64,000 nucleotides of DNA from Liolophura sinensis (lineage: Eukaryota > Mollusca > Polyplacophora > Chitonida > Chitonidae): NCBI RefSeq assembly GCF_032854445.1, contig NC_088295.1:49651385-49715384 (forward strand), in the 5' to 3' direction. The notes beneath the pieces are model-generated. The model was given only the letters and a program-made list of their open reading frames with translations, was not told the origin of the DNA and ran no database searches. This document shows positions 26,001 to 38,000 of this stretch, piece after piece. Both the position numbers and the translations under genes were made by a program. Every line of letters starts with the position of its first letter. Within the stretch, counting starts at the first letter, position 1.

Positions 26001-29000
26001 AGTTTACATTCCGGAATTTAGCACATATTGTCAATGCTGCTGGTTCCTTTATATTTACAGACAGAAGTTAGTGATCTGGAGGACTTGGTCAGATCACTTG
26101 TGCTTGCAATTGGGACCTGTTACCATGCCTGTTTAAGCAATGAGTCAAGGGTTGATTACAGAAAACATATTGTTAGGTTCTTCCGAGAGCTTGCCTATTG
26201 TGGATTTGATGAGGAGACCCTACTGAAAGAGATCACCAGGTACACCCACACACACACACATGTAGGCCTACTTCAGTTTAATTTTCAACTCACAAGTAAT
26301 CTGATCATTCCATGTTAGCTCGTGAATAGTATAAACAGTTTAAAACTGTGGCTGTCACTGGCGGACAGGGAATTGTTAGATCCTCCAGTTCTTTCTCTTG
26401 GCGTGGCCCTTGATGACAATATTTATTTATTTATTTGACTGGTGTTTTACATCGTACTCAAGAATATTTCATAATGCCATCCAGCATTATGGTGGGAGAA
26501 AACCAGACAGAGCTCGGCGGAAGCCGATGACCATCCACAGGTTGCTGGCAGACCTTCCCATGTACAGACAGAGAGGAAGCAGGACTTCAACTCACAGTGA
26601 CCCCACTGGAGATAGGCTCCTGAGTCATTTTGCTGCGATAACGCGCTAACCAACTGAGCCACGGACAGTAAGCGGTCAAACCCTATTTGTGAGGATGTTG
26701 GCACAGTCCAGTAAAAGCTGCCAGGCAGGGTCAGGGATTTTTTTCAAGGGCGTTGGTTTCGTCTTGTGAAATTCACTGTTGTTCTATAAGGGCACAATTT
26801 TTGGAGTGTGTCCAAAGGCAACAATTATAAAATGGTCCTTATTGGTTGAGGTAATAAATGGTCTCTGCCAAAAATCCAGTTGTCCGAAACCATGCCCATA
26901 TAATGTGCCTAATCCCACACATTAGGCTAGAGGGTTGTCAGGTACATGTACATGTATTGGTTGTGTATTGTGGGTTTCCCCCAGATTCCTCCAGCCATAG
27001 TCCTCCCAGTCCTACACATTAGGCTGGAGGGTTGTCAGGTATATGTATTGGTTGTGTGTTGTGGGTTTCCCCCAGATTCCTCCACCCATAATCCTCCCAG
27101 CCCCACACATTAGGCTAGAGGGTTGTCAGGTACATGTACATGTATTGGTTGTGTATTGTGGGTTTCCCCCAGATTCCTCCAGCCATAATCCTCCCAGTCC
27201 TACACATTAGGCTGGAGGGTTGTCAGGTACATGTATCTGGTTGTGCATTGTGGGTTTCCCCAGATTCCTCCACCCATAATCCTCCCAGCCCCACACATTA
27301 GGCTAGAGGGTTGTCAGGTACATGTACATGTATTGGTTGTGTATTGTGGGTTTCCCCCAGATTCTTCCAGCCATAGTCCTCCCAGTCCTACACATTAGGC
27401 TGGAGGGTTGTCAGGTATATGTATTGGTTGTGTGTTGTGGGTTTCCCCCAGATTCCTCCACCCATAATCCTCACATTACACATCCACTTGTCCAAAGTGC
27501 CCATACAATGTCCCACACGTTAGGCTGGAGGGTTGTCAGGTACATGCATCTGGTTGTGCATTGTGGGTTTCCCCAGATTCCTCCCCCCCCCCCCATAATC
27601 CTGACAACCAGTCTAACAATGAATGCGAATGATTTGGAATATACCATGCATTAATGTGATGGTTTTTAATTATCCTTTTGTAATCTTAGCTTTCATGATC
27701 AAGAAAATTGTCATGTCAGGCATTTTTTTCCTACTATAGGTAATTGGATTATTTAGAATATTTTGTTTGCCTAATTTTGTCTTGCAATATACCACAAAAG
27801 CAACCATGCTAAACCTTCTTATGTGTAAATGTTAAAAAACATTGTACTATATGTTACTGATGCAGCTGTCAAGATGCCTTTTTGGATGAGATGAAGATTG
27901 GAGACAACATAGCCAGGAACCAGGCCCTCAAAGAAAACGTTTTCATGATGGTGGTGGCTATTGAACTTCGTCTGCCATTGTTCCTGGTTGGCAAACCTGG
28001 CAGTTCCAAATCTCTGGCCAAGACCATAGTGGCAGATGCCATGCAAGGAAGTGCTGCTCATGGAGACCTGTTCAAGGAATTTAAACAAGTATGAGGAACT
28101 AGTTTGAATATTTAGTCCAATGTTGTTTTGGATGAACGAAATTTCTTTGTTCTTATTCTTGGTACCATTTTCTTGTTGTCTGTGAGATGGGGTTTTGTTT
28201 TGTGTAGATGTACATGTGTATTGAAATGAGATGTTTGTCACGTCCAGGTACAGATGGTGTCTTTCCAATGTAGCCCACTTTCCACTGCTGATGGGATACT
28301 GGGGACTTTTCGTCAGTGCTCTCAGTTCCAGAAAGACAAGAACTTGAAACAGTTCGTCTCAGCAGTTGTCCTCGATGAGATTGGGCTGGCGGAAGACTCT
28401 CCTAAGATGCCCTTGAAGGTAACAGGATTGTAAACTTTGCATACAAGTGGCTTCAGTTTTTCTAACCATGCTATCAGTCATGTGACAATGGTACATGTAT
28501 ACACTGCATGCATTTCTGTGTAGCTGGCCAGGCAATCAGCAATTGACCTAACCTCTTTGATGGATGCAAGCAAAAATATGCATATAATCTGATTGTGATT
28601 AGAATTGATGTGTACATCAATCAAACTGTTCATCAAAAGTAAACTTAAAAAAAAAGAACTCAAAAAGTAAATTTTGTCGTCTAAGGTAGCTGGGCTATAC
28701 AGCAACCAGATGTCACTCTGTTTTAAAAGCAATAGTTTCCATTAAAAATAACCAGTGCCTGTTGAGCCAGTGGCCTCATCAGTGAATTGCTTTCAGACTC
28801 TCCATCCATTATTGGAGGATGGTTGTCAGGGCGATGAGGAACCTGAACCTCACAAAAAGGTGGCATTTATCGGGATATCTAACTGGGCGCTGGACCCTGC
28901 CAAGATGAACAGAGGTGTATTTGTCCAGCGAGAGGTGCCAGATGCTGAGGAACTGATGGAGAGTGCAAAGTAAGTTTGTGATTTATTTCATTTATTAGCT

Positions 29001-32000
29001 GTAAGAAGACAGAAAATAATTTGGATAATTAAATTTCACCTAGGAACATTGTTGTAGTGGCTGACATCAGTCTGTTTGTTCGACCAGACTTAAACCAGAT
29101 GCACACATTTATGTATTGCGGAGAACCCTGTACAGTTTTGGTCACCTTAGCTTTTTCAAAGTCAATGGGGGTCATTTTAGTCATACTTTGTGACAAGCTG
29201 TATTTTAGAATCTGATTTGGGTCAATTGAATCGTCATACTGAGCATGCATGAAACTCAACTCATTCAAAATAATTTCCAGATGTTAACAAAGTATCATGG
29301 AGAGTTTTTTATTTTCTTTGATTGAATTGGAATAAGTTCTGTGACAGTGTTATTTATCTTTGATTGAAGTGGTATATGTTCAGTGAGTGTGCTGTCTTAT
29401 CTCTGAATGAAGGTTATATGATCTGTGACTATTTTTATTTATGATTGAAGGGGTATATGCTCAACAGATAATCGCGTCAGCTCCAAGATCAAACCATTCG
29501 TCCCAGCCATGTCAGAAGCTTATCTTCACCTGTTTGAAGAAGCTACTCGACAGAGGAGAGAGTTCTTTGGTTTGAGAGACTTTTACAGGTATGTCATTCT
29601 TTTGTCATTTGGTAAATATGCTGGCAGCCCTGAGTCTACGGATTGTGCCAAGATTTAAAGAACATAAAATGTATCCTTTTGATGAAGTAAATTTGAGAAA
29701 TGAACCATTACCTAACAAGTGATATACAAAGGTGAGATAACTATAAAGTAAAGGGGAGATAACTGTAGTGTACAGGATCGTGTGAACCCATGAATTTTGG
29801 AGTGTTCGGTTGAATTTTTACGTGGCACTGTTTTCTAGCTTGTTCGTGCCCAGGGTAACCAACCTCAGATATATGCCTCGGAAACTTGATCAGCATTCCA
29901 TGAAATGTATTGAATGCATTTTCATTTATTTATTAACACCATGCTGTTTTAACACCATACTAAACCATTTTTCATATGTTCAAGTGAAGTCAGTTTTATG
30001 GAAAAGAGTGCTTTATGTAAAAAGTAAAGTGTTACTGACAAATTCTCCCATGTGGAACATACAAATACGTACATCATCTTTGAGAAAAACCAACAAACAT
30101 TAGTATGCGCAAACAGCAACCGAGCTTCGTGGACTGCTTATAATTGTCACCAAGGCCCCATGAACTGTGACGTTGATACTGATGAGGATTATGTCACACC
30201 TGATGTTTTTTGGATGTTAATTTCCGGTGGTAATAGGTGCTTGTGTAATAGTATCTAACTGTGCGAAGTAACAGTGGTCAAGGGGGCCAGTAATGGGCCA
30301 TCTCCCACTCACTTGGTTTGTGCTGTGCACATGTGTGTAAGGGGCTCCAGCCAGCAGACGGGAAAGTCAAGGGGGCCGATAAAGGCCCATCTCCCACTCA
30401 CTTGGTTTGTGCTGTGCACATGTGTGTAAGGGGCTTCAGCCAGCAGACAGGCAAGTCAAGAGGGCCGGTGATGGGCCATCTCCCACTCACTTGGTTTGTG
30501 CTGTGTACATGTGTGTAAGGGGCTCCAACCAGCAGAGGGGCAGGTCAAGGGGGCCGATAATGGGCCGTCTCCCACTCACTTGGTTTGTGCTGTGCACATG
30601 TGTGTAAGGGCCTCCAGCCAGCAGACGGGCAAGTCAAGATGGCCAGTAATGCGTCGTCTCTCGCTTACTTGGTTTATGCTGTGCACATGTGTGTATGGGG
30701 TTCCAGCCAGCAGACAGGCAGGTCAAGGGGACCAATAATGGGCCATCTCCCACTCACTTGGTTTGTGCTATGTACATGTGTGTAGGGGGCTCCAACCAGC
30801 AGACGGGCAGGTCAAGAGGGCCAGTGATGGGTCATCTCCCGCTCACTTGGTTTGTGCTGTGTACATGTGTGTATGGGGCTCCAGCCAGCAGACGGGCAGG
30901 TCAAGAGGGCCAGTAATGGACCGTCTCCAACGCACTTGGTTTGTGCTGTGTACATGTGTGTAGGGGGCTCCAGCCAGCAGACGGGCAGGTCAAGAGGGCC
31001 AGTGATGGGTCATCTCCCACTCACTTGGTTTGTGCTGTGTACATGTGTGTAGGGGGTTCCAGCCAGCAGACAAGCAGGTCAAGGGGACCAATGATGGGCC
31101 ATCTCCCACTCACTTGGTTTGTGCTATGTACATGTGTGTAGGGGGCTCCAACCAGCAGACGGGCAGGTCAAGAGGGCCAGTGATGGGTCGTCTCCCGCTC
31201 ACTTGGTTTGTGCTGTGTACACGTGTGTATGGGGCTCCAGCCAGCAGACGGGCAGGTCAAGAGGGCCAGTAATGGACCGTCTCCAACTCACTTGGTTTGT
31301 GCTGTGTACATGTGTGTAGGGGGCTCCAACCAGCAGACGGGCAGGTCAAGAGGGCCAGTAATGGACCGTCTCCCACTCACTTGGTTTGTGCTGTGTACAT
31401 GTGTGTAGGGGGCTTCAACCAGCTGACTGGCAGGTCAAGGGGGCCAGTAATGGGCCGTCTCCCACTACCCTGTTTATTTTTGCCAGGACAGCACTTTTTG
31501 TGTGCCTGAACATATTCAAGTTCACCTTTCGAACTGCATGTTTATTGATGTATTTTTTGATAGGACTCTGAAAGACATGCTTCCCATATATTGTTTTTCT
31601 TTGAAGGCATTGGGGAAGGACAGTTTCATTGTAAATTGACCTTGCTACCTAAATAAGTATTTATTGATAAATAAAGATATTATCATTAATATTATTAGAC
31701 ATGTACATTGTGTTTGTGTGAGGGAGAGTGTGTCACGTAAAGAAGGATAGGGTAAGTTTGTCAGATTCATAGTTCATGAGATTTTATTGTAAAGCAATAT
31801 CAGGTAACTGCATGCACACATCAGTGACATGTAATAGTTCTGACCCATGGTTGAAACTGTTGGTACGGTTTCTGTCAGCATTCCAGAGTGGTTTACTGTG
31901 TTGCAGGTGTCATTCCAGAGTGTTTGTAAACCATTCACTGTGTTGCAGATGTCATCTGAAATGATGTGCTTCCTTTTCTTTTCTTTGTAAACTAGCCTCC

Positions 32001-35000
32001 TGAAGATGCTTTACGGATTTGTTAGGAAGTCAAAACGAAAACCGTCATGGTTCCAACTCCAACATGCCATCAAGAGAAACTTTGGGGGATTAGCTGGCAT
32101 AGATCCAGTGGTGTCCTTCAGAGAAAAGCTGGCAGAACTGATTGATGTCCATGATAAGGTATGTCTTACTGACCATGATCATTATAAAAGAGCGAACATA
32201 TTGCTGTATTTATTGAGTATTTACACCATTTATCTGGCATGCACCAGACTTTGTTTCCAGACAAAGTACATGTTACTTTGTACAAACAAGGATTTTTGTT
32301 CTGAGCATTAAAATAACCCTGCTGTAGTAGCTATGGTGTGAAAATTACCCCAACCCACCTCAAGAAATCAGACCAGAATACATACTTTACAATTCTTTAG
32401 CCAGGAGGAGCCTAACAACTGGTAGCATCAGTACATTTATAGCTCATTGGTAATTAGCCCATGTTGTTCAACCTGATCATTCATGGCTGGCTGCTCTTGC
32501 ATAGATCAGACAGAACTACTTTGCTGGTTTTGAATATAATAGCAAGTATTAAGATAAAAGTTTGCATAAACATTTTCCCTGACATATACATATATCTACT
32601 ACTATATATATATGTAGTTTCTGTTGGACATTTTGTGCGTGTTGGTAAACAGATGGCAAAACAAAACTAAAGAAAATTAAGGCTGGTATCCAACTCTGTT
32701 GCCGGGATCCTTGCCTGATGTCTATAAAGTTCATGATAATAGGGAAAAAAGTGAAGAAAGATTGGCAAGAACTATCTGGTTTTGAACCACAGGTAGCTAG
32801 ATACAGTGGCATTTGAGCTTGTGTGAAGACCAGTGAAAAGAAAATAAACATTGCTCTCAGATAGTAGTGCTGGACTGCATGTATAGCTGTCACAGATTAT
32901 AGTTCTGGGGATCTGCTGTGTATGCTCTGCATAATTTGTACGCAGAATGGTCACAAAAAAAGAGCAAAAAAGAAGAAATAACATGTAAAAGATGGAAAGG
33001 AATGTACTTGATTTACAGTGAGTGGAGTGTTGAAGACTAGCATAGAGATTTAGAGGCTTTGATCTTCTGCTGCTTGCTGAGAACAAAAGACAGAAACCAC
33101 ATCTTACAAAGTTGATGCCAGAAAACGAAAGACAGAAAGAAAACATTGTTGCAAATTTGATGCCCATTCCCATGGTGAACTGCAGAGACAAGTTTCGTGC
33201 GGTTTTGCATAAAGCTTGATGTTGAATTTTGGAGAAAAATGGAATGATTTCTGAAGAGTTTTGGGGCAATTACGTAAAAACCACAACTTGAATAGGAAAA
33301 ATTATTTGAAATTCATAATCCTGAGGTCAGAGTATTCTCAGAAATGTTTTTGTGTGATACTGTTGTGCAGTTTTTTTTTCATTTGTACTATTTTAAGAGC
33401 TGTCCTGCTAGGATAGAGTACACACCTTTTTTAAAGCATGAACAAATGATATCAGATGACAATTTTTCTTTCCTGCATAGCCTGGTCGAAATGACCCAGA
33501 CTGCTCAGCTGCTGGCCTGATCAAAGCTTGTCTCCTGGATGTCACCTCTGACAGGTAAATCTATAGAACTACATGTACATCAGATATTGGCCGCCTCAAA
33601 AGAGAGGGAGACCTGGAATCAAACCCGGGTCGGGCCAAATACCAAAGAATGGCACTAACTGCTGCCTCGATTGGCATCGTTGTTCGCACCTGTCTTCAAA
33701 AGTCCTGGAAATTATTTAGTGACCTGGAAAGTCCTGGAATATGCCTTAAATGTTGAGTCAAAAGCCAAAAGTCAAAATTCCTAAATTATTGTTAAAATTT
33801 TGGAGTGTCATCTCTGATGTAGAGGGTGAAAAAAAAGTAAAGAGAATAACTAAAGTAATGATAGTTGAAAAGAAATATACAGTTATACTACATATAGATG
33901 TTGGTTTTGTGGAAATAATAACTTTATAATGTCTCTCTCTACCCTGTAAGCTTTTTCTGCAGGTAGGCAGTTTATATTTATTTATGTATTTGATTGGTGT
34001 TTTACGCCGTCCTCAAGAATATTTCACTTGTATGACGCCGGCCAGCATTATGGCGGTAAGAATTTGGGCAGAGCCTGGGGGAATCCCACGGGCAGTTTAT
34101 AGGAGTAAACAGAGATGTGTTGTGGTTCAGTACACATCATCATGTAAGTAGGAGCTCAAATACATAAGTGTGTCACAGTGATGTGGTGTACTTTGTAACT
34201 TCATGCTCATGGAGTAAGTACATACATATACCTATTTATTCTTAGTGTGATTGTTGTTTTTCCAGTGAAAGCAGATACCTGCTACTTCTGACGGAGAATT
34301 ATGGAGCCCTGACCATTCTGCAGCAGCAGATACTGACCCAGACTTCTGCTGGCCGGGCACCCATCACCATTTTTGGCAGCAGCTTCCCCAAAGACCAGGA
34401 GTACACACAGGTACATGAAGTGTTACATAATCTGTTCTGCAGCAGCAGAAGCATGGATTGATTACATTCTGTACAAATGTCTGTCAGTTAAATATGAAGT
34501 CTTTGGCAGTGAGGTGTCAGGTTTGGTGTCAGCCCAATGGGTGTGGAATACATATGTGTAGAATTTTACCTGGGGCCAATTCCACAAGGCCATTTCTGAC
34601 TTCAGCCAAAATTTAAAACCTCTTTACAGTGCTTTGTTTTCGGTACTGGAAGTTGAAATTTTGACACATTTGTCTTAAGACAACATTTATGAGTTGGTCA
34701 AACTTTAATTACTTGGTACTAAACAATCAGCTCTAAATTATATTTCAGATTTTGACTTAAGTCAAAAATGGCTTTGTAGAATCGGCTGCTGGTCAATTTC
34801 TCTTCTTTGTTTGATCCACGATCACGTTCACAATTAAGTATTACAAAGCCATTTTGGTCACAAACATTGCGATCACAATATTTAAATCTTTGAGTAAACT
34901 TTCAATCATCACAAACATACAAAGCATTATTAAATGTGGTCTAACCAGCTCTTGGGTAAAGATGGCAGTTTTGAATCCTGCAAGCGCTATATTGGGAGTC

Positions 35001-38000
35001 ATGCTGTACTTTACATGCCTGACCACGAATTGTATGAAACAGTCTTTAGTATTGCAAACCAAAATCCCATTAAAACAAATCTGTGTTGGAGGTACACCCA
35101 GTAAAAGTATGTTATGTAAAAATAGTTATGAATTATGACTTTCTGATTGTAGCTGATTTCTCTGTTGTCGGACTGCTTTCAGATTTGTAGGAACATCAAC
35201 AGAATCAAGATTTGTATGGAGACAGGCAACACTGTGATTCTGCTGAACCTGGAAAATCTGTATGAGAGTCTGTATGATGCCCTCAACCAGGTATGTTCGA
35301 GTCTGTATGATGCCCTCTTCAGGTATGTGTGAGTCTATATGATGCCCTCTACAGGTATGTGTGAGTCTGTATGATCCTTTAACCAGGTATGTGGGGATCT
35401 GTATGATGTCCTCAATCAGGTATGTGTGGGCCTGCATGATGACCACAAGCAGATGTGTGTTGGTCTGTATGATGACCTCATTCAGGAATGTGTGGGCCTG
35501 TATGATACCCTAAACCAGATATGTGTGGGCCTGTATGATGCCCTCAACCAGGTATGTGTGGGTCTGTATGATGTCCTCTGCCAAGTATGTGTGAGTCTGT
35601 ATGTGCCCTCAACCAGATATGTGTAGGTCTGTATGATACCCTCCACCAGGTATGCATGGATTTGTATGTTGTCCTCAACCAGGTATGTGTGGGTCTGTAT
35701 GATGTCCTCAACCAGGTATGTGTGAGTCTGTATGATGTCCTCTGCCAGGTATGTGTGAGTCTGTATGTGCCCTCAACCAGATATGTGTAGGTCTGTATGC
35801 TATCCTCCACCAGGTATGCATGGATTTGTATGTTGTCCTCAACCTGGTATGTGTGGGTCTGTATGTTGTCCTCAATCAGGTATGTGTGGGTCTGTATGAT
35901 GTCCTCTGCCAGGTATGTGTGGGTCTGTATGATGTCCTCTGCCAGGTATGTGTGAGTCTGTATGATGTCCTCAACCAGGTATGTGTGAGTCTGTATGATG
36001 TCCTCTGCCAGGTATGTGTGAGTCTGTATGTTGTCCTCAACCAGGTATGTGTGAGTCTGTATGATGTCCTCTGCCAGGTATGTGTGGGTCTGTATGTTGT
36101 CCTCAATCAGGTATGTGTGGGTCTGTATGATGTCCTCTGCCAGGTATGTGTGAGTCTGTATGATGTCCTCTGCCAGGTATGTGTGAGTCTGTATGATGTC
36201 CTCTGCCAGGTATGTGTGAGTCTGTATGTTGTCCTCAACCAGGTATGTGTGAGTCTGTATGATGTCCTCTGCCAAGTATGTGTGAGTCTGTATGTTCCCT
36301 CAGCCAGGTATGTGTGGGTCTGTATGATGTCCTCAACCAGATATGTGCAGGTCTGTATGATGTCCTCTGCCAGGTATGTGTGGGTCTGTATGTTGTCCTC
36401 AATCAGGTATGTGTGGGTCTGTATGATGTCCTCTGCCAGGTATGTGTGGGTCTGTATGATGTCCTCTGCCAGGTATGTGTGAGTCTGTATGATGTCCTCT
36501 GCCAGGTATGTGCAGGTCTGTATGATGTCCTCCACCAGGTGTGCATGGATTTGTATGTTGTCCTCAACCAGATATATGTGGGTCTGTATGATGTCCTCTG
36601 CCAGGTATGTGTGAGTCTGTATGATCCTTTAACCAGGTAAGTGGGGATCTGTATGATGTCCTCTGCCAGGTATGTGGGGATCTGTATGTGCCCTCAACCA
36701 GATATGTGAGGGTTTGTATTTATGAGTGTATAATTTTGAGGAAACATGTAGTCTGTTGATACTGCCATACATGTATCTGTCGATTTCATTCATTTGTCTG
36801 TCACATTTATGATTTCTGACCTGTTATAAAATGAAATCGTCTGTAAAAATATTATGGTAGAAATGTGGCAATTAGTATACAAAACTGACTGAGGCCAGTG
36901 AAATTTTGGTTGGGTGAGTAGAATTAAACAGGCATCACTTGGCCTGAAAATACAGTATCTACTAGATGCTACATGTATATACATACGTGTACATTTACAT
37001 GAAAATATATTGTAGAAAAGTTTGATACTCTTTTGCGGGGATTAACTGGAGAACCAGCTAATATGGAGGCAGACAAGAAGTTCTCAAAGGACACTGGTTC
37101 TATTGGCTGGTAACATTTTGTAGTTAATTTCAATCCACGGTCTCATGTCTTATGTCTGGCATAGCTTTTCATTGACTTTCCCTCCTTTCTTACTAAAAAC
37201 CCCCTACAAAGCTCAAGAACAAATATTAAAGGATGTTCATTATTGTTTACTTGCAGTACTATGTGTACCTGGGAGGGGAGAGGTTTGTAGACCTGGGACT
37301 GGGAACACACAGAGTCAAGTGTCGTGTGCACAAGGACTTCAGGTGAGAATTGTGACATACTTTTTATTATTACATAACTGTAATTCTGTGTATTTAATCG
37401 CACATTGTTGACATGGCTGAGTGTGTAAATGTTAAACTTATGCAAGTTAGTCACACGGAGGACCCTGTGAATTCAAGTCCAGCCTATGCTGGCTTCCACA
37501 CCAGTCGTAAGTGGGAAGATCAGGCACCAACCTGCAGATAGTTGTTAATTTTCTCTCACCATAACACTGGCTGCCCTTGTATTAATAAAAATATGACTGG
37601 GTACCGTGTAAAACACCAATCAAGTAAAAAGAAAAGATTGTGGCAGATGAGTGATCATTGTGAGAGGTCACCAGCTTGGATATGGAGATTACTACAGGAG
37701 ATTTGTCAGGCACTGTGGCTGTGGTATAGTGGTTTACCCAAGGTTTTGTTTTGTTGCCCTCGCCCCAAAACATCACTGCTTTTAACCACATACCCAGTGA
37801 AAATTACTTAGTATCACATCAAACGACAACCAAATGACATAATGAAGTGTGGATAAGCAATTTAATTTCAGCTTGTATTCTTAATACCTGGCCTGGCCCC
37901 AATAGCACAGTTGGTAGAGCGTCTGCTTCGGGAGCGGTAGATCCAGGGTCAACCCTGAGTCAGGTCACAGATAAGACGTTAAAAGCAGAAGTTGTAACTT

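Larger units (their letters stand above)
28419..30274. other. introns 30 to 32 (start), nothing recognised
   Basis: Outside exons 31 and 32 these are unique AT-rich introns. A weak direct repeat around ttgattgaa...gtatatg occurs at 29310-29470, just before exon 32. Confidence 0.45.

Noticed and set aside
30318-31571. A ladder of ~66-codon + strand frames starting every 89 bases
   Set aside because: Each starts at the same ATG of successive 89-bp units and stops at the same place. It is satellite structure, not a gene family.
32772-33269. 165-codon minus-strand frame in intron 33
   Set aside because: The strand opposite a purine-rich stretch lacks stops by composition. The product has no recognisable domain, and no splice or start context supports it.
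35544-36482. Two 243-codon open frames, one on each strand
   Set aside because: Both are by-products of the 33-bp unit without stops. They consist only of repeats (VCVSLYDVLCQ on +, QTHTYLAEDII on -), and the region is intron 36.
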